The notes beneath the pieces were generated by a model. The model ran no database searches. It worked only from the letters and a program-made list of their open reading frames with translations, and was not told the origin of the DNA. From SAR116 cluster bacterium AG-447-C21 (GTDB lineage: Bacteria; Pseudomonadota; Alphaproteobacteria; Thalassobaculales; Thalassobaculaceae), in contig QCQB01000001.1 in assembly GCA_003212315.1 (NCBI GenBank), positions 62,001 to 126,000 on the forward strand: DNA of 64,000 nt, in the 5' to 3' direction. The position numbers and the translations under genes are program-made. Position 1 is the stretch's first letter. Each line of letters opens with the position of its first letter. Below, one piece after another: positions 45,832-55,683 of this stretch.

Positions 45832-46275
45832 ATGCGTGTACACGGCTTGGGGCATGTGGTTCTTAAAGTAAGAGACCTAAATCAATCGGTGCCTTTTTAC
45901 AGAGACGTTCTTGGATTAAAAAAAGTAGGGCAGGCCGGAGAAAAAATGGTATTTTTCTCGTTTGTAGATAATCACCACGACCTCGCTTTACTGGAAACAG
46001 AACAAGATGCAGCAGCACCTAGCGAGAATTCACCGGGTCTTCACCATGTTGCATTTAAAGTGGGTGATAGCATCGATGAACTTCAGGAAGCGAAAGATTG
46101 GTTAATTAGCAAAGGTGTGACTCCACACCGAACACGGGATCATGTAGCCACTCAGTCAGTCTATTTTCATGACCCTGATGGAAATCAAATTGAAGTTTTT
46201 GTGGAGTCCGACCCCTCTGTTTGGCACGATGAACCTGGATTAGTTGCCACATCAAATCCATTAGAACTTCGTTGA
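45832..46275 (+). CDS. VOC-family (glyoxalase/extradiol dioxygenase-like) protein
   Basis: A 147-residue protein with the two beta-alpha-beta-beta-beta units of the VOC fold. The histidine in LGHVVLKV, the histidines in LHHVAFKV and the glutamate in GNQIEVFVE are possible metal ligands. FHDPDGN is the standard loop before the last strand. It could be a lyase or a ring-cleaving dioxygenase. The start follows GGAGG (45819-45823). It is divergent from the AtuA-like operon and might belong to the same pathway. Confidence 0.88.
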   Translation: MRVHGLGHVVLKVRDLNQSVPFYRDVLGLKKVGQAGEKMVFFSFVDNHHDLALLETEQDAAAPSENSPGLHHVAFKVGDSIDELQEAKDWLISKGVTPHRTRDHVATQSVYFHDPDGNQIEVFVESDPSVWHDEPGLVATSNPLELR

Positions 46276-46449
46276 TGAAAATGATATGAACCCATAAAGA
46301 TCAAGATCTTGGATCATTTTTAAAAAGCAATTTTGTATCCCGGACACATCTTCAGAGAAGGACGTGCAGACGAGTATGCGATTGCCATGGGCGCGCTTCA
46401 GATTGAGAATTTATAGTCCCCGTCCGATAAAATATTTTGGGATTACTGT

Positions 46450-47247
46450 ATGATAATGAGTAATACGATTAGGAAGGCACTAGAGGCCGGTAAATCGACA
46501 ATTGGAACACATTTTCTGTTCTCCGATCCGGATGTTGCAGAGCTAATAGGAGATACCGGACTTTTTGATTATGCGGAATATTCGGCAGAATATTCCGTCT
46601 TGGATATGCGATTGTTGTATCATCTGGCGAGAGCAGCACAGTGTTCTAATTTACCTCTTATGATCAAGCTCGATGAAGAAGGACAAGGTTTTTGGGCCCA
46701 GGCTGCTCTTGGCGCTGGTTTTAAATCGATATTATTCACTGATATAAGAACACCTGATGACATTAATACCTGCCATAAAATTATAAGACCAGATGACCCA
46801 AATGTCAGTGGAAGGATGGGTTTAAAACTCAGACGACCCGCATTATCCTCCTACGAACCTGAAGCTTATTTGAATGACCTCAACTCAATAGTTTTTTGCG
46901 TGATGTTGGAAAAGAAAATTGCGGTAGAAAATATTGATGATGTCCTTTTGCGAGCCAAAGAAAGAAGTGTTGATATGATCCAATGGGGGCCAGCTGATTA
47001 TAGTATTACGCGGGGCAGGCCTCATATGATGTATGAAGCAGATATAATACCCATTGAAGAAATGGTTATAGAAAAGTGTCTTGAATATGGTGTGGCGCCG
47101 CGCGTCGAAATTGGGGATGTTGAGCAGGCAAAACGTTATATAGATATGGGCGTCAGGCATTTTTGTATAGGTTGGGACCGGTTCATTCTGCAAGCAGGTC
47201 TGAGAAATATTGGGGAGGGCTTGCGTAAGCTTACGGATAGTATCTGA
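46450..47247 (+). CDS. HpcH/HpaI-family aldolase
   Basis: A 265-residue TIM-barrel protein of the HpcH/HpaI family (class II pyruvate-dependent aldolases such as 2,4-dihydroxyhept-2-ene-1,7-dioate aldolase). The N-terminal segment KSTIGTHFLFSDPDVAELIG and the VDMIQWGPADYSITRG segment are characteristic; conserved acidic residues should bind the metal. The sequence carries the tandem EYSAEYS around residue 40. ATG at 46450 or 46456 could start the protein. The substrate is unknown. Confidence 0.82.
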   Translation: MIMSNTIRKALEAGKSTIGTHFLFSDPDVAELIGDTGLFDYAEYSAEYSVLDMRLLYHLARAAQCSNLPLMIKLDEEGQGFWAQAALGAGFKSILFTDIRTPDDINTCHKIIRPDDPNVSGRMGLKLRRPALSSYEPEAYLNDLNSIVFCVMLEKKIAVENIDDVLLRAKERSVDMIQWGPADYSITRGRPHMMYEADIIPIEEMVIEKCLEYGVAPRVEIGDVEQAKRYIDMGVRHFCIGWDRFILQAGLRNIGEGLRKLTDSI

Positions 47248-47337
47248 ATACTGATTATCACAGGCACTAACGGTTATTAGATCACTCGAAGTTTAAAGAA
47301 ATAATATTTTTGGATATTTAGTGTGGAGAAAAATTAG

Positions 47338-47964
47338 ATGAGCCCGATTGATTTATATACCTGGAAGACTTCCAATGGGAAAAAAGCAACTATTATGATG
47401 GAGGAGTGTGAATTAGAATATAAATTACACCCAATTGATATTTCGACTGATATTCAATTCTCTGAAGGTTTTGTTAAAGTAAATCCAAATTCTAAGATAC
47501 CTGCAATAGTAGACCCCGATGGACCGAATGGACGGCCTTTTACAGTGATAGAGTCTGGTGCGATTTTAATGTATTTAGCCGAGAAGACCGGACTTTTCCT
47601 GCCTGCGGAGATGCAACGAAAATATGAGGTAATCCAGTGGGTTATGTTTCAAATGGGAGGTATTGGACCAATCTTCGGGCAAGTACACCATTTTAAAAGA
47701 GCGGCCAAGGAAAAAGTCCCTTATGCAATCAATAGATATTTCAAGGAATGTCGTAGGTTATATGGGGTATTGGACTCAAGATTAGAGGGTAGAGAATATA
47801 TAGCAAACAATGAAGTGTCGATAGCAGATTTCTGCACAGTTCCGTGGGTTTTTCGCCATGATTGGCAGGAGATAGACCTAGATGAATTTAAAAATGTTAA
47901 ACGTTGGTATGACAACATGATGCAACGGCCTGCATTAACTAGAGGGATGAACCTTCCTGATTAA
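47338..47964 (+). CDS. Glutathione S-transferase family protein (YghU/Ure2-like)
   Basis: A 208-residue GST. The N-terminal thioredoxin-like domain holds TWKTSNGKKATIMMEE, KVNPNSKIPAI with the cis-proline, and the VIESGAI segment that binds glutathione. The C-terminal helical domain contains the SIADFCTVPW cap motif. It belongs to the nu-like/YghU group, many of which reduce disulfides or peroxides. The ATG follows a GGAGA at 47324-47328. It may be in one transcript with the upstream aldolase gene (90 nt gap). Confidence 0.9.
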   Translation: MSPIDLYTWKTSNGKKATIMMEECELEYKLHPIDISTDIQFSEGFVKVNPNSKIPAIVDPDGPNGRPFTVIESGAILMYLAEKTGLFLPAEMQRKYEVIQWVMFQMGGIGPIFGQVHHFKRAAKEKVPYAINRYFKECRRLYGVLDSRLEGREYIANNEVSIADFCTVPWVFRHDWQEIDLDEFKNVKRWYDNMMQRPALTRGMNLPD

Positions 47965-48175
47965 ATCCATAGTTCTCCAAAGAATATTTTTTTATCTAAT
48001 TCTAGATATTAGAAACTTTATACAAATATTAATAATTTGCGGATTATTCTATTAAAGCAGAAGGTTAAAACTTTGATTAGTGCTCACACTTAATTTTAAA
48101 TTGTGGGACCACCTCTTTTAACTTGCAATAATGCTATTATATAATAAAGAGCTCGAACATAGAAGATATAGGCTA

Positions 48176-49135
48176 ATGGTTATTAAAACACAGCACAAAC
48201 CTCGGCAAAAGGATTATTCCTTTGATCTACAGAAGGTGTTTAACAGTATCGTTTCAGTGCAGTCTAATATTCCAGGGGATGCGTTCACCGCGCCGGTATT
48301 AGGAACCGAGCGCGGAGGCAATGGTATAGTTATAAAGGATAATGGGATTGTTTTAACCATTGGTTACCTTGTTACAGAAGCGGAGACAATTTGGCTTACC
48401 GATCACACTGGGGCGGCTGTTCAGGGACATGTTCTTGGGTATGATCAGGAGAGTGGTTTAGGCCTCATACAGGCCCTTGGAAAACTAAATGCAGAGGTGG
48501 TGCCTATTGGTAGATCTTCATCTTTAAAGGAAGCTGATAAAGTTGTTGTCGCCGGTTTTGGAGGCCACAAAAACTCGGTTAGTGCTGAAGTTATAGCCGT
48601 TAGGGAATTTGCCGGGTATTGGGAGTATTTATTAGATGAGGCAATTTTCACGTCTCCGGCTCATCCGAATTGGGGAGGGACCGGGCTGATAGGCGGCGAC
48701 GGAGAATTATTAGGCGTTGGATCACTATTTATACAGCACGAAACCGTAGGGGACGAGATAGTAGATGGCAACATGGTTGTACCCATAGATCTGCTTGCAC
48801 CTATAATTGATGATCTTCTTACTATGGGGAAACCAAATAAAAAAGCTCGCCCCTGGTTAGGTTTATTTGGTGCGGAATCAGAAGGTGCTGTTGTTGTGGC
48901 AGCTCTTACAGAAGGCGGGCCTGCTCATGAGGCAGATGTGGAAGTGGGTGATATAGTTCGCGCTGTAGCGGGTAATGAAATTGGGTCCCTTGCAGATTTT
49001 TTCAGAAATATTTGGTCTATTGGTCCAGCTGGTGTTGAGGTTCCGCTTTTAATAGAACGGCAGGGAGAAGTTGTAGAAATATATATCTCCTCTGTTGCAC
49101 GATCAGATATGTTAAAAGGTCCGAGGTTACATTAA
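48176..49135 (+). CDS. S1C/HtrA-like PDZ protein with degenerate catalytic triad (pseudo-protease)
   Basis: A protein of about 319 residues with a trypsin-like domain and one PDZ domain (about the last 95 residues, from RPWLGLF). At all three triad positions the HtrA residue is missing: GIVLTIGYLV stands where HtrA has TNAH, DQESGLGLIQ has glycine for the aspartate, and HPNWGGTGL has tryptophan where GNSGG carries the serine. There is no signal peptide, so it probably acts in the cytoplasm as a binding protein. The start is uncertain: ATG 48176 has a weak leader, and an in-frame ATG at 48131 adds 15 residues. Confidence 0.85.
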   Translation: MVIKTQHKPRQKDYSFDLQKVFNSIVSVQSNIPGDAFTAPVLGTERGGNGIVIKDNGIVLTIGYLVTEAETIWLTDHTGAAVQGHVLGYDQESGLGLIQALGKLNAEVVPIGRSSSLKEADKVVVAGFGGHKNSVSAEVIAVREFAGYWEYLLDEAIFTSPAHPNWGGTGLIGGDGELLGVGSLFIQHETVGDEIVDGNMVVPIDLLAPIIDDLLTMGKPNKKARPWLGLFGAESEGAVVVAALTEGGPAHEADVEVGDIVRAVAGNEIGSLADFFRNIWSIGPAGVEVPLLIERQGEVVEIYISSVARSDMLKGPRLH

Positions 49136-49183
49136 ATATCTTAGTAACTTGGAGCCTCTTGCTATAGAGGATAGATTTCGTCC

Positions 49184-50440
<1,257 letters not shown>

Positions 50441-50517
50441 TCACTCTTGCAAGTATTCTGATAAGTTGATGGGTTATATCTATGCCATAAATTATGGTAT
50501 ATTGTGTAATTAAAAAA

Positions 50518-51360
50518 ATGGCCAATTTAATGCAGTTATTAGCGATAAGCGATCTTCACCTCTCTCAAGCTTCGAATAAAGACGCAATATTAAAGATGAG
50601 TGACCATGGGGACGACTGGCTGATTATTGGCGGAGACATAAGCGAAAAACCAGAGCTTCACGAATTTTTATTCAAAGAACTCAATAAACGTTTTGGAAAA
50701 ATAATTTGGGTTCCGGGTAACCATGACCTGTGGACGGAGGATGCCAGAGATCAACAGATCGAACGCGGTGTTGATAAATATAATTTATTGGTCGAGCTAT
50801 CGAGATCGTTTGGTGTTATCACTCCGGAAGACCCATTTGTGGAATGGCCAGAGAAGTTACAAGATAGAGAGGGGTCACTCATCATAGCGCCACTTTTCTT
50901 ATTATATGATTATTCATTCCGCCCCAAGTCTGTCAACAGAGAAAATATTAAAGACTGGGTTAGGCAAGTGCACGCTGAGTGCAGTGATGAGTTTCTGTTG
51001 CACCCGACCCCTTATGAAAGTCGTGAACAGTGGTGCAAGGCTCGCTGCGATTTCTCTATCGACAAATTATCTGATATCCCCTCAACAAGCACAACAGTTT
51101 TGATAAACCACTGGCCTTTGCGGCTAGATCTTATTAACTTGCCACGCGTGCCTCGCTTCACCCCCTGGTGCGGAACTACAATAACGCATGATTGGCATAA
51201 AAAATTTAGAGCCTCGGTTGTCATTAGCGGACATCTGCACACGCGACGAACTGATTTTATAGATGAATGTAGATTCGAGGAAGTTTCTTTGGGATATAAA
51301 CGCCAATGGAACCCCGACCTCGGTATAGATTATTATTTACGGCAAATAATGCCCTTGTGA
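50518..51360 (+). CDS. Calcineurin-like metallophosphoesterase
   Basis: A protein of about 280 residues with the full phosphoesterase motif set: ISDLHLS, IIGGDIS, VPGNHDLW, INHWPL and SGHLHTRR. These bind two metal ions. The family includes phosphodiesterases, nucleotidases and Ser/Thr phosphatases; the substrate is unknown. The start is unclear. ATG codons at 50494, 50518 and 50530 are in frame, none has a good ribosome-binding site, and 50530 begins directly before the first strand (MQLLAISDLH). Confidence 0.85.
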   Translation: MANLMQLLAISDLHLSQASNKDAILKMSDHGDDWLIIGGDISEKPELHEFLFKELNKRFGKIIWVPGNHDLWTEDARDQQIERGVDKYNLLVELSRSFGVITPEDPFVEWPEKLQDREGSLIIAPLFLLYDYSFRPKSVNRENIKDWVRQVHAECSDEFLLHPTPYESREQWCKARCDFSIDKLSDIPSTSTTVLINHWPLRLDLINLPRVPRFTPWCGTTITHDWHKKFRASVVISGHLHTRRTDFIDECRFEEVSLGYKRQWNPDLGIDYYLRQIMPL

Positions 51361-51412
51361 AAACTGAATTTATTTGTACTAGTCACTAAAAGTATACTTG
51401 GAGCGTAGAACA

Positions 51413-52636
51413 TTGATCTTGATTATTGGAGGAGGTATCGGAGGCTTAACATTAGCGTTAAACCTTCATAAAGCAGGCATTCCATGTCAAATATTTGAAG
51501 CCGCTGAGACGATCAAACCTCTAGGGGTGGGAATAAACATCCTGCCACATGCAATGAGAGAATTGTCTGCCCTTGAATTAGGGCCGGATATTGCAGCTAA
51601 TGCTATTGAAACGCATGAAGTCTGTTTTTACAACCGTTTTGGTCAACGTATATACACCGAACCTCGCGGTCGATTTGCTGGTTATGAATGGCCACAATTT
51701 TCAATTCATAGGGGGACCTTGCATGAAATTTTGGTGAATACTGTTCGCGAACGCCTAGGCCCTAATGCATTCTTAACAGGGCACCGGTTTTATCGGTTGG
51801 AACAGGATGCAGAAAAAGTTACCGCATATTTTCACACGGGGACTTCTGAGCAGATCTTAAAATCTTACCGCGGAAGCGCATTAGTTGGCTGTGACGGTAT
51901 AAAGTCAGTTGTTCGAAGATTGTTTTACGAAAAAGACGATCCTTTAATTTACTCTGGTATTACTATGTGGCGTGGTGTAACGAAGCATCAGCCTTTCTTA
52001 ACCGGTGCCTCCATGATCTATGCTGGTTGGTTGAAGACTGGGAAAGTTATAGCATACCCAATAGCCAAGTTAGATAATGGTATGCAGATCGTAAATTGGC
52101 TGTGCGAATTCTATTGTTCTCCAAGAAACCCCTCGGGTGACTGGGGGCAGCCTGGAAATGTGGATGATTTTCTATGGTCATGCGAAGAAATGAATTTCCC
52201 CTGGCTCAATATTCCTCAAATGGTAAAGGATGCCGAAGTCATACTCGAATATCCAATGGTAGATAAGGAACCATTAAAAAAATGGAGTTTTGGTAGAGCC
52301 ACCTTGTTGGGTGATGCAGCGCATCCAATGTATCCGAGGGGATCAAATGGCGCAGGCCAAGCCATAATTGATGCTAGAATTTTGGCTGACAACCTATCTT
52401 TCGAGCCGGATGAAGTGGCTGCATTCTTAAAATATGAAAAGGAACGTTTGCCAAAAACAACTGCTATAGTTCAAGCAAATAGAACAAACCCACCAGATGC
52501 TATATTGAGAGAGGTTTATGAGAGAAGCGGTGATAAACCATTTAAATCAATGACGGATATTATCACAAAAGATGAACTTGATGAGTTATCCGATCAGTAT
52601 AAAAAGATAGCTGGATTTCAGGTGTCGATGATGTAA
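51413..52636 (+). CDS. FAD-dependent monooxygenase (salicylate hydroxylase-like)
   Basis: A protein of about 407 residues of the class A flavoprotein monooxygenase fold. ILIIGGGIGGLTLALNL at the very N-terminus binds the ADP part of FAD, VGCDGIKSVVRR is the DG motif, and LLGDAAHPMYPRGSNGAGQAIIDA is the GD motif. It should hydroxylate an aromatic or related substrate with NAD(P)H and oxygen. There is no ATG near the N-terminus. TTG at 51413 is preferred since GGAG (51400-51403) precedes it at ideal distance; TTG at 51398 is the longer option. Confidence 0.88.
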   Translation: MILIIGGGIGGLTLALNLHKAGIPCQIFEAAETIKPLGVGINILPHAMRELSALELGPDIAANAIETHEVCFYNRFGQRIYTEPRGRFAGYEWPQFSIHRGTLHEILVNTVRERLGPNAFLTGHRFYRLEQDAEKVTAYFHTGTSEQILKSYRGSALVGCDGIKSVVRRLFYEKDDPLIYSGITMWRGVTKHQPFLTGASMIYAGWLKTGKVIAYPIAKLDNGMQIVNWLCEFYCSPRNPSGDWGQPGNVDDFLWSCEEMNFPWLNIPQMVKDAEVILEYPMVDKEPLKKWSFGRATLLGDAAHPMYPRGSNGAGQAIIDARILADNLSFEPDEVAAFLKYEKERLPKTTAIVQANRTNPPDAILREVYERSGDKPFKSMTDIITKDELDELSDQYKKIAGFQVSMM

Positions 52637-52771
52637 AGCATACGAGGCTTCTTCGAGTTATTGGACTTTTAAATTTCAAATGTATCGCTAATTATAGTAT
52701 TAAAGTGATATTAATTCTGACCCAAAAAGTATAGTGTTCTATCAAAAAAGGGACGTTTAGGATAATCAATC

Positions 52772-53329
52772 ATGAAAAGATCTAAAGCATTGAAATTATC
52801 ACTAATGGGAGCGAGCGCTCTGACACTAGTAGCTTGTGATAATAGCCAGGAAGTAGGAGTTTTCGAGACAATAGATCAATGTGTAGATAAAGCAGGATTT
52901 ACTCGTGATGCATGTGAGGCAAATCAGAAAGTCGCTCAGTCTGAACATATTAGGGTGTCGCCAAAATATACTTCTTTGTCGGATTGTGAGACAGACTTCG
53001 GTTCTGAAAAATGTGAAGTGGCGCCTCAGAGAACGACCTCGGGGGGATCAGTGTTTATGCCAATGATGATGGGGTATATGATGGGTAACATGTTAAGTGG
53101 AGGTTCACGCGTTGCCACTCAACCACTTTATCGATCTCGTGATGACTCCCAAAATTTTAGAACTGGCGATAATCAAAAGGTATCTGGTAAAACTGGTGTC
53201 ACACGAGTAGCAGGCCATACAACAAGAGCTCCCTCAACCAAAACAAGAACGATCCGTCGGGGTGGCTTTGGATCGGCTGCTAGAGCTTCTGCAGGAAGAT
53301 TTCGAAGCTTTCGTGGTTTCGGGGGTTAG
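52772..53329 (+). CDS. YgiB-like lipoprotein (DUF1190 family)
   Basis: A 185-residue lipoprotein. The signal peptide ends in a LVAC lipobox with C22 as the lipidated residue. Further cysteines lie in the FETIDQCVDKAGFTRDACEA and DCETDFGSEKCEV segments. The central MPMMMGYMMGNMLSGG and the arginine/glycine-rich C-terminus are typical of DUF1190 (YgiB). The function is unknown, but the gene is widely found together with a glutathionylspermidine-synthase-like gene, as here (11 nt apart). Confidence 0.9.
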   Translation: MKRSKALKLSLMGASALTLVACDNSQEVGVFETIDQCVDKAGFTRDACEANQKVAQSEHIRVSPKYTSLSDCETDFGSEKCEVAPQRTTSGGSVFMPMMMGYMMGNMLSGGSRVATQPLYRSRDDSQNFRTGDNQKVSGKTGVTRVAGHTTRAPSTKTRTIRRGGFGSAARASAGRFRSFRGFGG

Positions 53330-53340
53330 TAGCCCAGAAA

Positions 53341-54501
53341 ATGCAGCGTATTACAGTTGAAGAACGAGCAGATTGGAAAGCTCAGGCAGAGTCGCTAGGA
53401 TTCAATTTTCACACCATGTATGGCACCGCCTATTGGGATGAGACAGCGTGTTATCGTTTTTCAATGAAACAAATAGAGAATGACATTGAGGACCCGACAA
53501 ACGAGATAGAACAAATGTGCTTTGAATTAGTCTCTCGTGCTGTTAATGACGGGGAAATTTTCACAAAGCTCTCAGTTCCTGAAGTATACTGGGATTATGT
53601 GCGGACTAGCTGGTTAAACCAAGAGAAAAATTTATATGGTCGGTTAGACCTTTCTTATGATGGGAAATCACCTGCAAAACTTCTTGAATATAACGCGGAT
53701 ACTCCCACCTCACTTTACGAAAGTTCGGCATTCCAATGGGTGTGGCTTGAGCAAGCTATGGAACAAGGTTTAATACCAACTGGTTGCGATCAGTTTAACT
53801 CGATCCATGAAAATATGGTTAAGGCGTTTGAGAAATTTGGGATAGATGGTCAATTGCATTTGACGGCATGCAAAGGAAGTGAGGAAGATGAGGGGACGGC
53901 GAGATATATAGAAGAGTGTGCTGTTCAAGCAGGGTTGGAAACCATCTTTATTTTTCTTGAAGATATCGGTATTGATGAAAATGGTTATTTTACCGACCTT
54001 GATGATGAGAGGATAACAGCCCTTTTTAAGTTGTATCCATGGGAATGGATTTTTAAGGATGAATTTGGACTTTCATTACCAAAAAATAAGTTAACAATGA
54101 TTGAACCCTCTTGGAGAATAATTTTGTCTAACAAAGGTATGCTCCCCTTACTTTGGGAGATGTTTGAGGGACATCCAAACTTATTGCCGGCGTATTTTTC
54201 CAATGATCCTCGAGCGAGTAAAATAGAAAATAATTTTGTTAAAAAACCTTTATTCTCCAGAGAGGGTGGTAATATCGAAATAACTAACGCAGATGGTAGC
54301 ATTATTAGAGAGGATGGGCCTTATGGCGAGGAAGGTACCATTATACAAGCCTTACATCCGCTACCCGTGTTTGATAACAATCATACTGTAATAGGTTCAT
54401 GGCTAGTAGCGAGTAATGCTTGCGGCATTGGTATTAGAGAGGATGATACAGCCATCACAAAGGATACCTCACGCTTTTTACCGCACGTGATTTTGGATTA
54501 A
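53341..54501 (+). CDS. Glutathionylspermidine-synthase-like ATP-grasp enzyme (YgiC family)
   Basis: A 386-residue protein homologous to the ATP-grasp synthetase half of glutathionylspermidine synthase, without the amidase half. YGTAYWDETACYRFSMKQIE, LLEYNADTPTSLYESS and FVKKPLFSREGGNI are family landmarks, the last near the ATP-binding residues. YgiC-type proteins probably ligate an amine to a peptide carboxylate, but the substrates are not established. It begins 11 nt after the YgiB-like gene. The same pair occurs in many proteobacteria. Confidence 0.92.
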   Translation: MQRITVEERADWKAQAESLGFNFHTMYGTAYWDETACYRFSMKQIENDIEDPTNEIEQMCFELVSRAVNDGEIFTKLSVPEVYWDYVRTSWLNQEKNLYGRLDLSYDGKSPAKLLEYNADTPTSLYESSAFQWVWLEQAMEQGLIPTGCDQFNSIHENMVKAFEKFGIDGQLHLTACKGSEEDEGTARYIEECAVQAGLETIFIFLEDIGIDENGYFTDLDDERITALFKLYPWEWIFKDEFGLSLPKNKLTMIEPSWRIILSNKGMLPLLWEMFEGHPNLLPAYFSNDPRASKIENNFVKKPLFSREGGNIEITNADGSIIREDGPYGEEGTIIQALHPLPVFDNNHTVIGSWLVASNACGIGIREDDTAITKDTSRFLPHVILD

Positions 54502-54512
54502 TACATTGGTAT

Positions 54513-54542
54513 AAAAAAAGCCCAGGCACTGAATGCCTGGGC
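54513..54542 (-). terminator. Rho-independent terminator on the minus strand
   Basis: Read on the minus strand, GCCCAGGCA, a five-base loop and TGCCTGGGC form a perfect nine-base-pair stem (54520-54528 with 54534-54542), followed by seven T residues (A at 54513-54519 on the plus strand). This is a textbook intrinsic terminator. It ends transcripts reading leftward from the lysR gene or from a separate small RNA. In the plus direction the downstream tract is poor (AAGTTT), though the stem could help end the ygiBC transcript. Confidence 0.88.
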
Positions 54543-54635
54543 AAGTTTAAACAGGGAGGTTTTCGTCTGAGGGACGAAGGAGCCGAAGCCCCAGATATTT
54601 TAAGTGCCGACACATATTCGCCAACATTTTGTTTA
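54513..54635 (-). ncRNA. Candidate structured small RNA or 3' UTR downstream of lysR
   Basis: On the minus strand three hairpins follow in a row: GGGGC-UUCG-GCUCC (54579-54592), a stem closed by GACGAA/TTCGTC pairing (54562-54578), then the intrinsic terminator (54513-54542). Between the last two lies single-stranded CCUCC (54555-54559), which could pair with Shine-Dalgarno sequences. No protein frame explains the region. The 5' end is unknown; 54635 is set from a possible -10 (TACTAT, 54637-54642, minus strand). It could instead be the 3' UTR of lysR, whose stop is 72 nt upstream. Confidence 0.45.
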
Positions 54636-54706
54636 TAGTACGGCGGGATTCACCTGCGCTAGTGACAATTGAGCAAGGCCGCTATGCGTATTTTGCATGA
54701 CTGAGA

Positions 54707-55597
54707 TTAGAATGAAGTTTTTGCTACTTCTTGAATCAGGAAATCTCTCAGCACTGAGATCCGCTTTGATCTCTTTAACTCCTCTGGATATACGAAAAAT
54801 GCAGGGACCGCTGGGCCATCTATATCAGGTAATATTCTTAATAAGCTCGGATCCTCTGAAGCTAAATAATCAGGTAACGCAGCTATCCCAACCCCGCCCT
54901 GTACTGCTCGAAAAATTCCATAAACATTATTTACACGGACAATTTTTTGTTGAGAGGTTGCTGGCTCTGACAACAATCCGAGTAACCAGTTAGCTTCGCT
55001 ATAAGGCAAGCTGATACTCTCTCCATAAATTACTATTCTATGTTTGGTAAGGTCTCGTATAGACTTTGGGATCCCATAATTCTCGACGTAACGTGGGGAT
55101 GCATAAAGATGAAACCTAATAGTTTTCAAATGACGCTGAATTAAGTCGGGTTGCTTGGGGGGAGTCAGACGGACAGCGACGTCCGCTTGCCGCATTGAGA
55201 GGTCCAATTCAAAATCATTTATAAATAGTGTCACATTAACTTCTGGATACAATTCTATGAAGCGCCCGATACGTGACGCCAGCCAGGTAGAGCCAAATGC
55301 CACAGTACTTGTGATTCGTAAATTTCCTTTTGGACGCTCTCTTCCCTCACTTATAAGCGCTTCAGTAGTAGCTAATTTAGAAAACATCTCGCGGGCGGTA
55401 CTAAATAAAACTTCTCCTTGCTCGGTCAATATTAGTCCTCGAGCGTGTCTGTGGAAGAGTGCTACGTTTAAACTTTGCTCTAAGTTACTTATTTGCCTGC
55501 TTACCGCAGATTGACTGAGATTGAGCCGCTCCCCCGCGTGAGTGAAACTACCGGCCTCGGCAGCAGCGTGAAATACGCGAAGTTTGTCCCAATCCAT
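54707..55597 (-). CDS. LysR-family transcriptional regulator
   Basis: A 296-residue LysR regulator. The N-terminal HTH reads FHAAAEAGSFTHAGERLNLSQSAVSRQISNLEQSLNVALFHRH, and the C-terminal effector-binding domain covers about 90-290. The gene is not divergent from an obvious metabolic target: trxB lies upstream on the same strand, 86 nt away, and the structured RNA candidate is downstream. The WDKLRVFHAAAEAGS beginning is a form common among alphaproteobacterial regulators, and many of those act on adjacent genes, possibly trxB. The effector is unknown. Confidence 0.92.
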   Translation of the reverse strand: MDWDKLRVFHAAAEAGSFTHAGERLNLSQSAVSRQISNLEQSLNVALFHRHARGLILTEQGEVLFSTAREMFSKLATTEALISEGRERPKGNLRITSTVAFGSTWLASRIGRFIELYPEVNVTLFINDFELDLSMRQADVAVRLTPPKQPDLIQRHLKTIRFHLYASPRYVENYGIPKSIRDLTKHRIVIYGESISLPYSEANWLLGLLSEPATSQQKIVRVNNVYGIFRAVQGGVGIAALPDYLASEDPSLLRILPDIDGPAVPAFFVYPEELKRSKRISVLRDFLIQEVAKTSF

Positions 55598-55683
55598 TTT
55601 GTTCTTTCTTGTAAAGGCTTATTTTTGGTTATATCACAAATTATGAGGTTATAACTAACTTTCCTATCGTATTGGAGAATAAT

